Below, one piece after another: positions 26,928 through 35,075 of a DNA stretch of 64,000 bases. Under the pieces are notes generated by a model. That model did not search any database. It worked only from the letters and a program-made list of their open reading frames with translations, and was not told the origin of the DNA. The number at the start of each line of letters is the position of its first letter. Position 1 is the first letter of the stretch. This DNA is from Fibrobacter succinogenes (GTDB lineage Bacteria > Fibrobacterota > Fibrobacteria > Fibrobacterales > Fibrobacteraceae): contig CADCDO010000007.1 in assembly GCA_902800345.1 (NCBI GenBank), positions 30,723 to 94,722 of the forward strand. Direction: 5' to 3'. Position numbers and translations under genes: made by a program.

Positions 26928-29231
26928 TTAGTCCTTGACGCAGCGGACTGGATATGCAAAGTCCTTGACCATGTCGGTCATTAACACATCATCTCTATCA
27001 TATACGAATATTATGGTCGTCGCAGCAGATTCATAAAGCCCTGTAGATGTCCAAATGTATGTCCACAAATCATCTTCCGTGTCATATCTAGATTCGGTGG
27101 GCAAAACCGAGAACGCGTAGTCATCCGTTCCCGGTTTTGCATCATCATCATTATCATACCAGCCACTTGTTGATTTCAGCACCTTGCCACCCATCAACTC
27201 GCCTCCGACTGCCGCAAATAAAATTTCATATTCTTCACTGGTCGGCAAATGCCACCCTTCGGGGCATACCCCACGTACAGGGTAAGTCGGCGTACATATA
27301 TTGCCCATGCCGCAATCCTTGCCATTCGAGCTCCACTCGCCTACACTATCCATAGCAGCAGACCAAAAGTAGAAGCGGCCATGTTTTGCACACTTGCTAG
27401 GATCGTTATTAAAGCAAAGACTGCCTTCCGCATCAAAGTTCAGATTTTCAGCCATCCACCATTGCTTATCAATTTTCACGGTCTTGTAAGTTTGTTTGTC
27501 GCGGGAGTCCGTTAGCGTGCCATATTCACATTCATCTTTAGTTTCAGTTTTGCAGGCTTTCGCCGTAGGCTCTGTAACCGAAGGCTTTGGCTCGACATCC
27601 ATCACGCAACGGACAGAATAACCGTAGTCTGCGTCTCTGGAGCGGATATCCGCGTTATCATACTGACCCTGAAAATACACGCATCCACTACTGTTTTCAT
27701 ATTCATCAGAGGTCCAAAAGAACGCTTGATAACCCACCTCCCAATAATAGTTTGAGACCCAGTCCCTGAAACCTGCAGGAAGCACGGAAAAACCGAAAGC
27801 ATCCGTCGCCTCGCCACTGGAGATCCAGTCACTCGTCTTGAGTGTTATGCCAGCGACTTTTTCGCCCCCCACTGAGTCAATCAAGGTTTTCCATTCCGCT
27901 GTGGAAGGCAGATGCCATCCCTTGGGACAAGCGTCCGCAGCTGCATCCCATACATATAAGCGCCCAAACTTATCGCAATTATCTTTTGAATTATTGTAAC
28001 AATAGCAATAATCGTTTTTGTATTTTGCCTCTCTTCTGTAATTCAGATTCTGGGCCATCCACCACTGGTCACCGATTTTCACAGTCTTGTAAGTTTGTCC
28101 GTCGCGGTCATCCACCAGCTCGCCATACTCGCAATTATCTTCGGTTGAAGTTTTGCAGCCTTTTGGCACAGCCACAGAGCTCTCCGATTTCGCAGATGAA
28201 GAGGACTTCGCAGATGAAGAAGACTTTGCACTAGACGAAGACTTTGCCTTGCTACTGCTAGACTTTTCATTAGACGAAGTTCTGGAATCCAAAACGCAGC
28301 GGACGGACAATGCATTATCCATCGGCTCGCCCCCAATATCAGCCGATGCGTAACGATTATCCAAAGACATGCTGATCGCGTGATCAACCAGAATCCTATT
28401 GCCATCCAGCCTAGTCGATGATTCAATATCTTCCGTAGAACTCCAGAAATACGCCGCAGTCTTGTCACCAATAAAATCGTACGATTTAACATTCTGAGAG
28501 ACATAACCACTAAAATCATATTCCATTCTGTAGCCTCCAGGGAGGGCAGAAAAACCATACTCATCCGTTCCGACCGTTTCTTTTTTCTCAAATTTCCAGC
28601 CGTCAACAGACTTGAGCTTTATCCCCGCATTATCGCTACCGCCGACTGTTTGGATCAAGGTTTCAAATTCGTCCTTAGAGGGCAAGTGCCAACCGCCAGG
28701 GCAAGCCTCCGTTGCAGCTTCCCACTTGTAAAGACGACCGTACTTATTGCATAAGCCAGGGTTACTATTTTGCATGTATGAAGGATCTTCACCATAGCAA
28801 TAGCTAAAGCACGAATTATAATTCAAGTTTTCCGCCATCCAGACCTGGTCGCCGATTTTCACGGTCTTGTAGGTTTTGTTGTCGCGAGGGTCCTTCATGG
28901 TGTTGTTTTTCTCGTCATATATAGCCTTGCCGCCATTCGACGTTGCACTAGAAGACTTTGCGCTTGAAGAAGATTTTTTTGTCGAAGAACTAGACTTCGC
29001 CTTGCTGCTGCTGGATTTCGAGCTGTCCTTTTTACTGCTGCTCGATTTTGCAGAACTGCCCTTGCTGCTGCTGGAATTTTTGACGGAACTGCTAGACACC
29101 GGCTCGTCTGAATCGGCGTTGCTGCCGCTATCATCGCCGCAAGCGGCGAGAAGAAATGCACAGGATATAATTGCTAGGGAGATTCTTCGACTCCACTTCG
29201 TTCCGCTCAGAATGACACTTGTATTTTTCAT
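26928..29231 (-). CDS. FISUMP lipoprotein with three FISUMP domains
   Basis: This 767-residue protein has a lipobox (FLLAACGDD) and an SSSSK-type linker of about 60 residues. Three FISUMP domains follow, separated by further Ser-rich and Pro/Thr linkers, each with the YKTVKIGDQ/KQ-WMAxNLN opening and the VRCVxD end. The N-terminal region of the signal peptide is odd: residues 4-17 (TSVILSGTKWSRRI) are encoded by a copy of the extragenic repeat seen elsewhere in the window. No other start codon could bypass it. First gene of an apparent pair with the one-domain paralogue. Probably exported to the cell surface; function unknown. Confidence 0.9.
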   Translation of the reverse strand: MKNTSVILSGTKWSRRISLAIISCAFLLAACGDDSGSNADSDEPVSSSSVKNSSSSKGSSAKSSSSKKDSSKSSSSKAKSSSSTKKSSSSAKSSSATSNGGKAIYDEKNNTMKDPRDNKTYKTVKIGDQVWMAENLNYNSCFSYCYGEDPSYMQNSNPGLCNKYGRLYKWEAATEACPGGWHLPSKDEFETLIQTVGGSDNAGIKLKSVDGWKFEKKETVGTDEYGFSALPGGYRMEYDFSGYVSQNVKSYDFIGDKTAAYFWSSTEDIESSTRLDGNRILVDHAISMSLDNRYASADIGGEPMDNALSVRCVLDSRTSSNEKSSSSKAKSSSSAKSSSSAKSSSSAKSESSVAVPKGCKTSTEDNCEYGELVDDRDGQTYKTVKIGDQWWMAQNLNYRREAKYKNDYCYCYNNSKDNCDKFGRLYVWDAAADACPKGWHLPSTAEWKTLIDSVGGEKVAGITLKTSDWISSGEATDAFGFSVLPAGFRDWVSNYYWEVGYQAFFWTSDEYENSSGCVYFQGQYDNADIRSRDADYGYSVRCVMDVEPKPSVTEPTAKACKTETKDECEYGTLTDSRDKQTYKTVKIDKQWWMAENLNFDAEGSLCFNNDPSKCAKHGRFYFWSAAMDSVGEWSSNGKDCGMGNICTPTYPVRGVCPEGWHLPTSEEYEILFAAVGGELMGGKVLKSTSGWYDNDDDAKPGTDDYAFSVLPTESRYDTEDDLWTYIWTSTGLYESAATTIIFVYDRDDVLMTDMVKDFAYPVRCVKD
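29175..29214 (-). repeat. REP-like repeat embedded in a signal-peptide coding region
   Basis: Read on the minus strand it contains TGTCATTCTGAGCGGAACGA, then GTCGAAGAATCTC. This matches the extragenic REP-like units of this window (TCATCCTGAG...GAAGGATC) but is translated as part of a FISUMP lipoprotein. Confidence 0.7.
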
Positions 29232-29335
29232 TCAATCCTCCAAAGGATAAATTAAAAAATTATTTTAGTGCAAGAAAAAAAATCAACTTCGCCAAATTTG
29301 TTACATTCTCATAGCTCATCGCTGAATGCACACTG

Positions 29336-30967
29336 CTAGTCTTGAACGCAGCGGACAGAAAGCCCATAGAGCTCATTGTAGACAGGCAGGTCCGCATAGC
29401 CGACGCTGTAGTTCAAGCTCATGCAGTTCGCACGACTGGAACTGTACTCAGTAGAACTCCAAAAGAACGCAGAGTTGCCCTCGTCGTCGTATTTTCCACG
29501 GTTGAACAAGCCGCCAGCAGGCAACGCCGAGAACGCGTAGGCATCTACACCGTCGCCGCTATGATCAGCACCTTTGCCGCTATCTTTCCAGCCGCTAATA
29601 GATTTGAGCATCTTACCAGCATCACGCCAAATCCCATCATGTATTCCACCAACCGCTGCGAAAAGTCTTTCCCATTCCGTCGTATCCGGTAAGTGCCAGC
29701 CGCTTGGGCAAACGCCACGCACTGGATAGGTTGGCGAGCAAATACGGCCATCGCCGCAACCCTTGCCGTTCGTGCTCCATACGCCCGCACTGTCCATCGC
29801 GGCAGCCCATGTGTAAAGGCGACCGTACTTAGAGCAGTATTTAGCAGAATCGTTATAGCAATAAGAGTTTGGTGTTTCCAAATTAAGGTTCTCCGCCATC
29901 CAAACCTGATTACCAATTTTCACAGTCTTGTAAGTTTGGCCATCGCGTTCATCCACCAGCTCGCCATCAGAACTCCCCGATTTTGCAGACGAAGAAGACT
30001 TCACACTTGACGACGATTCCGTCTTCACGCTTGACGACGATTCAATCTTTTTGCTGCTAGAAGACTTTGCAGAAGAAGCGGGTGCAGAGTCCATAATGCA
30101 ACGAACCGACATCGCATTATCCATGTACTCTCCCATAAAAGCAGCGTCCGCATAAACATTCTTCATAAACAAACTAAACGCATGATCGAGCAAAATCCCA
30201 CCATCACTAAGCCTAGTCGAAGTTTTTATATCCTCCGTAGATGTCCAAAAATATGCAAGAACTTTATCACCGATAAAATCGTAGGATTCAATGTTTCCAG
30301 TGACAACTATGCCGCTTAAATTATCTTCTTTTCTATAGCCTCCGGGGAGTGCGGTAAATCCGTAATCATCCGTTCCGACAGTTTCCTTTTTCTCGAATTT
30401 CCAGCCGTCAACAGACTTGAGCTTTATCCCAGCACTGTCTTGGCCGCCAACTGTTTTTAACAAAGTCTCAAATTCTGCCTTAGAGGGCAAGTGCCAGCCG
30501 CCGGGGCAAACCTGCGTTGCCACATCCCACTTGTAAAGGCGACCATACGTACTGCATAAGCCTGGGTTACGATTTTGTTTGGACGAAGGTTCTTCGCCAT
30601 AGCAGTAGCTAGAGTTCGTATTAAGGTTTAAATTTTCCGCCATCCAAACCTGGTCGCCGATTTTCACGGTCTTGTAGGTCTTGTTGTCGCGGGGGTCCTT
30701 CATAGTGTTGTTTTTCTCGTCGTATGTAGCCTTGCCGCCATTCGACGTTGCACTAGAAGACTTTGCGCTTGAAGAAGATTTTTTTTTCGAAGAACTAGAC
30801 TTCGCACTCGACGATGACTTCGCCTTGCTGCTGCTGGATTTTTTCACGGCACTGCTGGACACCGGTTCATCCGGGTCGGCGTTGTTGCCGCTGTCACCAC
30901 CACAAGCGGTAAATACGGACATCGCAGTCACAAGCATAAACGGCACAAACTTTGCAAACATTTTCAT
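29336..30967 (-). CDS. FISUMP lipoprotein with two FISUMP domains
   Basis: About 543 residues. The ATG at 30967 follows GGAGGAGC and gives a signal peptide ending in FTACGGD. An SSSKK-type linker of about 60 residues precedes the first FISUMP domain. A second Ser-rich linker and the second domain follow, closing with SVRCVQD. The first domain and its linker are very similar to the first domain of the gene at 26928-29231, suggesting recent duplication or gene conversion. Likely a surface lipoprotein; function unknown. Confidence 0.9.
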   Translation of the reverse strand: MKMFAKFVPFMLVTAMSVFTACGGDSGNNADPDEPVSSSAVKKSSSSKAKSSSSAKSSSSKKKSSSSAKSSSATSNGGKATYDEKNNTMKDPRDNKTYKTVKIGDQVWMAENLNLNTNSSYCYGEEPSSKQNRNPGLCSTYGRLYKWDVATQVCPGGWHLPSKAEFETLLKTVGGQDSAGIKLKSVDGWKFEKKETVGTDDYGFTALPGGYRKEDNLSGIVVTGNIESYDFIGDKVLAYFWTSTEDIKTSTRLSDGGILLDHAFSLFMKNVYADAAFMGEYMDNAMSVRCIMDSAPASSAKSSSSKKIESSSSVKTESSSSVKSSSSAKSGSSDGELVDERDGQTYKTVKIGNQVWMAENLNLETPNSYCYNDSAKYCSKYGRLYTWAAAMDSAGVWSTNGKGCGDGRICSPTYPVRGVCPSGWHLPDTTEWERLFAAVGGIHDGIWRDAGKMLKSISGWKDSGKGADHSGDGVDAYAFSALPAGGLFNRGKYDDEGNSAFFWSSTEYSSSRANCMSLNYSVGYADLPVYNELYGLSVRCVQD

Positions 30968-31014
30968 AAACAGCTCCTCCCCATACATTCGTAGCAAATA
31001 TAAATAATTCGCCC

Positions 31015-31160
31015 TTCGGCATGGTTTACTTCGACAAGCTCAGGGACCATATCACCAACCTTAGGTTAGGGAGACCATGTAAAGGATGCTGCTTAAAAAG
31101 CGATCCCGGCACTTCGGCAAGCTCTGTGACCTTAGGCCGGGAAGACAAAGCAAAGACACC
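31015..31160. repeat. REP-like fragments between the FISUMP and transsulfuration genes
   Basis: Two related units, CTTCGACAAGCTCAGGGACC and CTTCGGCAAGCTCTGTGACC, each followed by a CCTTAGG-type short palindrome, fill most of the 230-base gap. Confidence 0.5.
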
Positions 31161-31200
31161 GTTTGAAAATGATCAAAAAGGCTCAGCACCTTAGTTTTTA

Positions 31201-32112
31201 TTACAAATAAAGGCCTTTGCTGAAATAGCGGTCGCCGCGGTCTGGAGCCACAAAGACAATGTTTCCGCGTGCACCCGAAGCAATCAGCTTTTGAGCTGCC
31301 GCGAATGCAGCTCCCGTCGATGAACCTGCAAAAATTCCCTCCTTTTGAGCCAGTTCACGAGAGCCGCCAAAGGCATCATCATCGTTAATTTTGATAACGC
31401 GATCAACAAGCGACATGTCCATCGTATCTGCGATAAAATCATTTCCGATACCTTCGATGTTATAGTCGCCATGTTCGCCGCCGCCCATCGTTGAGCCTAT
31501 AGGATCTGCAAGCACGCCTTGGATGTTCGGGTTGCGTTCCTTGAGAGCCTTGAGAATGCCGCTGTACGTGCCGCCGCTCCCTGCGCCTGCCACCACGTAA
31601 TCTACGTGACCATCGAGGTCGTCATAAATTTCCGGCCCCGTCGTTTCGTAATGGGCACGCGGATTCGCCATGTTGTGGAATTGCCTAAGCGATATGGAAT
31701 TCGGAATCTGCTTGAGCAACTCCTCGGCTTTCTTTTCGGCGCCAAGCATTCCTTCTTCACGCGGGGTGTTGATGAGTTCTGCACCGAGAGCACGCAGGAG
31801 CGTTTGCTTTTCTTGCGAGAACTTGGTCGGCACCACGAAAATCACGCGCACGCCACGGTTTAGCGCTGCAAATGCAATTCCAAGCCCGGTATTGCCCGCG
31901 GTCGCTTCGATAATCGTTCCACCGGGTTTGAGCGTCCCTTTGGCGAACGCGTCTTCGACCATGTAAAGCCCTGCGCGGTCCTTTACGCTACCCGAAGGGT
32001 TCCAAAGTTCAAGTTTCACAAACAAGTTTACACCTTCGGGGACTCCGACATGAGTAAGCTTAACAAGCGGTGTTTTTCCTATCAAAGATTGCATCGATTC
32101 GTAGTAATGCAT
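31201..32112 (-). CDS. mccA: Cysteine synthase / cystathionine beta-synthase family enzyme
   Basis: This 303-residue PLP enzyme has NPSGSVKDR with the Schiff-base lysine near residue 44, ATAGNTGLGIAF for substrate binding and GAGSGGTYSG for the PLP phosphate. It lies one base after a cystathionine gamma-lyase-type gene. That pairing is the mccA-mccB arrangement of Bacillus, where MccA joins activated serine and homocysteine into cystathionine and MccB splits it to cysteine. A plain O-acetylserine sulfhydrylase (CysK/CysM) is the alternative. Transcription should start above mccB under the Cys-rich leader at 33402-33464, which suggests repression by cysteine. Confidence 0.8.
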   Translation of the reverse strand: MHYYESMQSLIGKTPLVKLTHVGVPEGVNLFVKLELWNPSGSVKDRAGLYMVEDAFAKGTLKPGGTIIEATAGNTGLGIAFAALNRGVRVIFVVPTKFSQEKQTLLRALGAELINTPREEGMLGAEKKAEELLKQIPNSISLRQFHNMANPRAHYETTGPEIYDDLDGHVDYVVAGAGSGGTYSGILKALKERNPNIQGVLADPIGSTMGGGEHGDYNIEGIGNDFIADTMDMSLVDRVIKINDDDAFGGSRELAQKEGIFAGSSTGAAFAAAQKLIASGARGNIVFVAPDRGDRYFSKGLYL

Positions 32113-32113
32113 A

Positions 32114-33274
32114 TTAAGCCTCCTTGGCCGCGTTAATGGCGTTGTTTACATCTGCGATGATATCATCGACTTTTTCGATGCCCACGGACAAACGAATCAG
32201 CCCGTCGGTAATGCCCACTTTTTCGCGAATATCCTTTGGAATAGACGCATGCGTCATCGTGGCCGGATGGCACACAAGGCTTTCGACACCGCCCAAGCTT
32301 TCGGCAAGCGACACGAGCGTCAAAGACTTGAAGAATTTCTTGATGTCGTAATTTTCGCGGAGTTCAAACGAAATCATCGCGCCACCATTTTTGGCTTGTT
32401 TCTTGTTGATTTCGTAGCCTTGAGCCGTCGGAAGTCCCGGATAATAAACGTGCTTTACCGCTTCATGCTTTTCGAGATAACGAGCGATAGTTTCGGCATT
32501 TTCGGTATGGCGGTCCAAACGCACGCCAAGCGTCTTGATGCCACGAATCAAGAGGAAAGAATCAAACGGTCCAAGCACTGCTCCAGTCGCATTCTGCGTA
32601 AAGGCTAGGCGTTCGGCGAGCTCTTTGGAATTGACAACGGCAAGGCCAGCCACCAAGTCGCTGTGGCCACCAAGATACTTTGTCGCACTATGTACCACAA
32701 TATCGGCGCCAAGTTCCAGCGGACGCTGCAAATATGGCGTCATGAACGTATTATCGACAATCGTCAAGATATTATGCTTCTTTGCGATTGCTGCAACCCC
32801 CGCCAAATCCGTCACCGTAAGGAGCGGGTTCGCCGGGCTTTCGACAAAGAACGCTTTCACATCGGGCGTAATTTTCGATTCGAGCGTTTTTAAATTGGTG
32901 GTATCCTCGATGGAATAAGAAATGCCGAGATTCTTGAACACTTTGTCCAAAACGCGGAATGTGCCGCCATAGACGTTACTCGAAATGATGATGCGGTCAC
33001 CCTGCTTAAAAAGCGAAAGAACCGTCGATGTCGCGGCCATGCCGCTTGCAAACGCAAAACCTGCAACGCCGCCTTCGAGTTCTGCAATCAGCGATTCAAG
33101 CGCCGCACGAGTCGGGTTCCCTGTGCGGGAATATTCCCAGCCCGTATTTTCGCCAAGGCCCGCCTGTTTGTAAGTGGAAGTCTGATAAATGGGAACGTTG
33201 ACAGCACCTGTTACATGGTCACCATCGATGCCGCCGTGAATGAGTTTTGTTTCGATATAATTGGAATTTGACAT
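32114..33274 (-). CDS. mccB: Cystathionine gamma-lyase/synthase family PLP enzyme
   Basis: This 386-residue member of the Cys/Met metabolism PLP family has SATKYLGGHSD with Lys199 as the Schiff base, YSRTGNPT for the phosphate and neighbouring subunit, and a typical C-terminal SVGIEKVDDI. The family includes cystathionine gamma-lyase, cystathionine gamma-synthase and sulfhydrylases that can accept sulfide or methanethiol; residues seen here do not settle which. Pairing with the mccA-like gene favours reverse transsulfuration. In the present context it could also assimilate a thiol released by the nitrogenase-like enzyme (inference). GGAGAT precedes the ATG. The 5' leader holds a Cys-rich peptide and an intrinsic terminator. 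Confidence 0.85.
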   Translation of the reverse strand: MSNSNYIETKLIHGGIDGDHVTGAVNVPIYQTSTYKQAGLGENTGWEYSRTGNPTRAALESLIAELEGGVAGFAFASGMAATSTVLSLFKQGDRIIISSNVYGGTFRVLDKVFKNLGISYSIEDTTNLKTLESKITPDVKAFFVESPANPLLTVTDLAGVAAIAKKHNILTIVDNTFMTPYLQRPLELGADIVVHSATKYLGGHSDLVAGLAVVNSKELAERLAFTQNATGAVLGPFDSFLLIRGIKTLGVRLDRHTENAETIARYLEKHEAVKHVYYPGLPTAQGYEINKKQAKNGGAMISFELRENYDIKKFFKSLTLVSLAESLGGVESLVCHPATMTHASIPKDIREKVGITDGLIRLSVGIEKVDDIIADVNNAINAAKEA

Positions 33275-33340
33275 AAGATAAAAATCTCCTATGACGCTAT
33301 TAAGAGCTAGCGCCTTTGTAGTTTAAAATTTGTTTGAATA

Positions 33341-33375
33341 AAAAATCCCGCTACGGAACGTAAAACCGAGCGGGA
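33341..33375 (-). terminator. Leader terminator (attenuator) of mccBA
   Basis: On the minus strand TCCCGCTCGG pairs with CCGtAGCGGGA and is followed by TTTTTTATT. It lies between the leader peptide stop and the mccB start, so it ends transcription inside the leader unless antitermination occurs. Confidence 0.8.
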
Positions 33376-33401
33376 ATCTGTTTAAAAGAATAGCCTAAAA
33401 A

Positions 33402-33464
33402 CTAGATGCCCGTTCGACATCGACAACAACACACAAGATTCAAGCTATTGAAAAGAAAATTCAT
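33402..33464 (-). CDS. Cys-rich leader peptide of mccBA (20 residues)
   Basis: The frame reads MNFLFNSLNLVCCCRCRTGI and stops, with four Cys codons (all TGT) in a run of five codons. The ribosome site AGGAAAT lies just before the ATG. It is followed by an intrinsic terminator before mccB. The arrangement is that of amino-acid-controlled leader peptides: shortage of Cys-tRNA would stall the ribosome at the Cys codons and change folding of the terminator. A related peptide (MN-start, Cys-rich) leads the methyltransferase gene nearby. The ORF and terminator are seen directly; the mechanism is inferred. Confidence 0.75.
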   Translation of the reverse strand: MNFLFNSLNLVCCCRCRTGI

Positions 33465-33471
33465 TTTATAT

Positions 33472-33492
33472 TTCCTATTGTTTTCGTAGGGT
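33472..33492 (-). promoter_or_regulatory. CCTA-N9-TAGGAAA box in front of the mccBA leader
   Basis: On the minus strand CCTA, nine bases, then TAGGAAAT. It begins three bases after a candidate -10 and so covers the expected transcription start; its downstream arm is also the ribosome site of the leader peptide. The same spacing occurs at 34580-34600 and 36303-36325. Confidence 0.55.
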
Positions 33493-33493
33493 T

Positions 33494-33522
33494 AATTTAG
33501 ATAATACAATTCGCTTTGGCAA
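33494..33522 (-). promoter_or_regulatory. Candidate promoter of the mccBA leader
   Basis: TTGCCA, 17 bases, TAAATT on the minus strand, ending about 30 bases before the leader peptide ATG. Geometry matches the stronger promoter at 34603-34631. Confidence 0.5.
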
Positions 33523-33573
33523 GAGATTTGTTTATACTATTTTTCTAAAGCCGGTAATAAAGATTTTTTATAA

Positions 33574-34416
33574 TCACCTTACCGCAGCGACCAAGCGCAC
33601 GGAATCAAAAGCGTTGAGGCTTCCCCTCATAAAATAACGTTGTTGCAACGCCTTTTCGCCGAGAAATTCATCGACCTTGAAACCGTTACGTTCAAGCACA
33701 TCGAAGACTTCACGATCGCGATAGCCATCCGCCATTGTCTCTCCGCAATCGGCAACGATTTTCTTCAACTGCAAAACAGAATCCGAGAACGCCTCTTTTT
33801 GCAGGTAATCAAAGACAATCGAAATTCCCGTCGATGTAATTTCCGAAAACTGACGAATCGTTTCGGCAAATACCGGCAACGGCAAATAATACGAGACACC
33901 CAATATGCTGACAACAGTAGGCTTTCTACGGTCAAAACCGTTCTCAACAAGCTTATCTACAATGCGATCCTTGCTGAAATCCACCGCAACAAAATGGACG
34001 TTCTTCGAAACATTCCATTGAAGTTCACGAATGCGTTTTTTCTTGTAGCTTTGTGTCGGCAACAAATCCAATTCGAAAACTTCGACATTCGGATTTTTAT
34101 TGCGGAACGAGAACGTATCGACACCCGCTCCGCAAATCACGTATTGAATTTTACCCGATTGCGCTTGGAGTTTCACGCGGTCTTCCGCAAAGCGGCTTCG
34201 CGAAAGTACAATCGGGAGGAAATATTTTCGATTGAAAAACTCCACCGAATTTTCCGATTCCTGCGGAAAGCGTTTTAAAATAAAGTTTGAGACTTTATCG
34301 TACTCTTCTCGCCCCATAAAGTCCAAAGCCAAAAAGTCATTGAAAACAGTATGGTCTGGTTGTGATGAATGCCAGGCACGAGCAAACGCGCACAATTTTG
34401 CCGTTAAACTTTCCAT
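33574..34416 (-). CDS. LCMT-like class I SAM-dependent methyltransferase
   Basis: About 280 residues from the ATG at 34416 (AAGGA upstream). The motif YVICGAGVDTFSFR is the SAM-binding loop of the leucine carboxyl methyltransferase-like family. It is followed by VEVFELDLLPTQ and later VSILGVSYYLP, which fit motifs of the same family. These enzymes methylate varied small molecules or carboxyls; the substrate here is unknown. What stands out is the leader: a Cys-rich peptide and a terminator, almost the same design as in front of mccBA. That ties the enzyme to sulfur status and suggests a sulfur-containing substrate or a role in SAM/thiol balance (inference). Confidence 0.75.
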   Translation of the reverse strand: MESLTAKLCAFARAWHSSQPDHTVFNDFLALDFMGREEYDKVSNFILKRFPQESENSVEFFNRKYFLPIVLSRSRFAEDRVKLQAQSGKIQYVICGAGVDTFSFRNKNPNVEVFELDLLPTQSYKKKRIRELQWNVSKNVHFVAVDFSKDRIVDKLVENGFDRRKPTVVSILGVSYYLPLPVFAETIRQFSEITSTGISIVFDYLQKEAFSDSVLQLKKIVADCGETMADGYRDREVFDVLERNGFKVDEFLGEKALQQRYFMRGSLNAFDSVRLVAAVR

Positions 34417-34458
34417 TATTTTATTCCTTAAAATTTTTGAGTTGCGGGCCAAAAGCCC

Positions 34459-34493
34459 AAAAAAAAGCCCATGCAGGAAATCCTTACACGGGC
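34459..34493 (-). terminator. Leader terminator (attenuator) of the methyltransferase gene
   Basis: On the minus strand GCCCGTGTAAGGA pairs imperfectly with TCCTGCATGGGC and is followed by eight T. It lies after the Cys-rich leader peptide and 43 bases before the methyltransferase start. Confidence 0.8.
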
Positions 34494-34526
34494 GAGAAAA
34501 TCATTCAATACTGCAATAAGCGCCCG

Positions 34527-34574
34527 TCAACATCGGTCGCTCGAACAACAAAATCTGGCAAATTGAATATTCAT
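34527..34574 (-). CDS. Cys-rich leader peptide of the methyltransferase gene (15 residues)
   Basis: The frame reads MNIQFARFCCSSDRC and stops; three of the last seven residues are Cys, the last one directly before the stop. TAGGAAAT provides the ribosome site. A good promoter and a CCTA-N9-TAGG box lie just upstream and an intrinsic terminator just downstream. Together these make a cysteine-responsive leader likely, by analogy with amino-acid attenuators; the response has not been shown by sequence alone. Confidence 0.75.
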   Translation of the reverse strand: MNIQFARFCCSSDRC

Positions 34575-34579
34575 TTAAT

Positions 34580-34600
34580 TTCCTATAAGATTGGTAGGAA
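34580..34600 (-). promoter_or_regulatory. TTCCTA-N9-TAGGAA box in front of the methyltransferase leader
   Basis: A six-base inverted repeat with a nine-base spacer, placed four bases after the -10 hexamer and overlapping the leader's ribosome site. It could be a repressor operator at the transcription start or a short 5' hairpin in the mRNA. Confidence 0.6.
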
Positions 34601-34602
34601 TA

Positions 34603-34631
34603 AATATAAAACCAAATTTTTCTTCCGTCAA
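34603..34631 (-). promoter_or_regulatory. Promoter of the methyltransferase leader transcript
   Basis: TTGACG, exactly 17 bases, TATATT on the minus strand, close to the sigma-70 consensus. Transcription would begin within the CCTA-N9-TAGG box. Confidence 0.65.
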
Positions 34632-34658
34632 GTTGTTTTCATAATTTTTTTTAAAAAC

Positions 34659-35075
34659 TTATAAAGTTTTATCCTGCAATCCCTTAATTTTCGAAAGACG
34701 CTCGGCGATTTTTTTACGGTATATATTTATTTTGGCTATAGCATCTGCTATGGGGAGCGCGATATCAAAAGCACGAACGTTAAAGCGAGCCAACGATTGA
34801 ATTGCCTGCGGGCCAAGTTGCTGACAAAGGACGTAATCCAAATCAGCAAGATTTTTTGCCGCCGCAAACATCGAGGAATGTTCTACTTCTTGCCTTCCAC
34901 ATGTTCCGTCTCCGCACGAGCCGTCGCAATGTTCCGGTTTCACGCGAACTTCAACCTTTTCAAATGTTCCGCTCACATCATCGACTTCGTAAATGTCAAA
35001 AGCTGCTGCATGTCCAAAATGGACATTGACATTCACGCCATCATTCGTGGCAACTGCAACTTTATATTTAGCCAT
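34659..35075 (-). CDS. NifX/NafY-type iron-molybdenum-cofactor-binding family protein
   Basis: This 138-residue protein has the family opening VAVATNDGVNVNVHFGHAAAFDIYEV, a small alpha-beta domain that binds nitrogenase cofactor or its precursors. A Cys-rich insert (EHCDGSCGDGTCGRQEVEHSS) follows, then LGPQAIQSLARFNVRAFDI. It overlaps the end of the nifB-like gene by 8 bases, so the two are translationally coupled. In nitrogenase systems such proteins carry NifB-co or store cofactor; here it most likely serves the nitrogenase-like enzyme encoded across the divergent region. Confidence 0.8.
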   Translation of the reverse strand: MAKYKVAVATNDGVNVNVHFGHAAAFDIYEVDDVSGTFEKVEVRVKPEHCDGSCGDGTCGRQEVEHSSMFAAAKNLADLDYVLCQQLGPQAIQSLARFNVRAFDIALPIADAIAKINIYRKKIAERLSKIKGLQDKTL

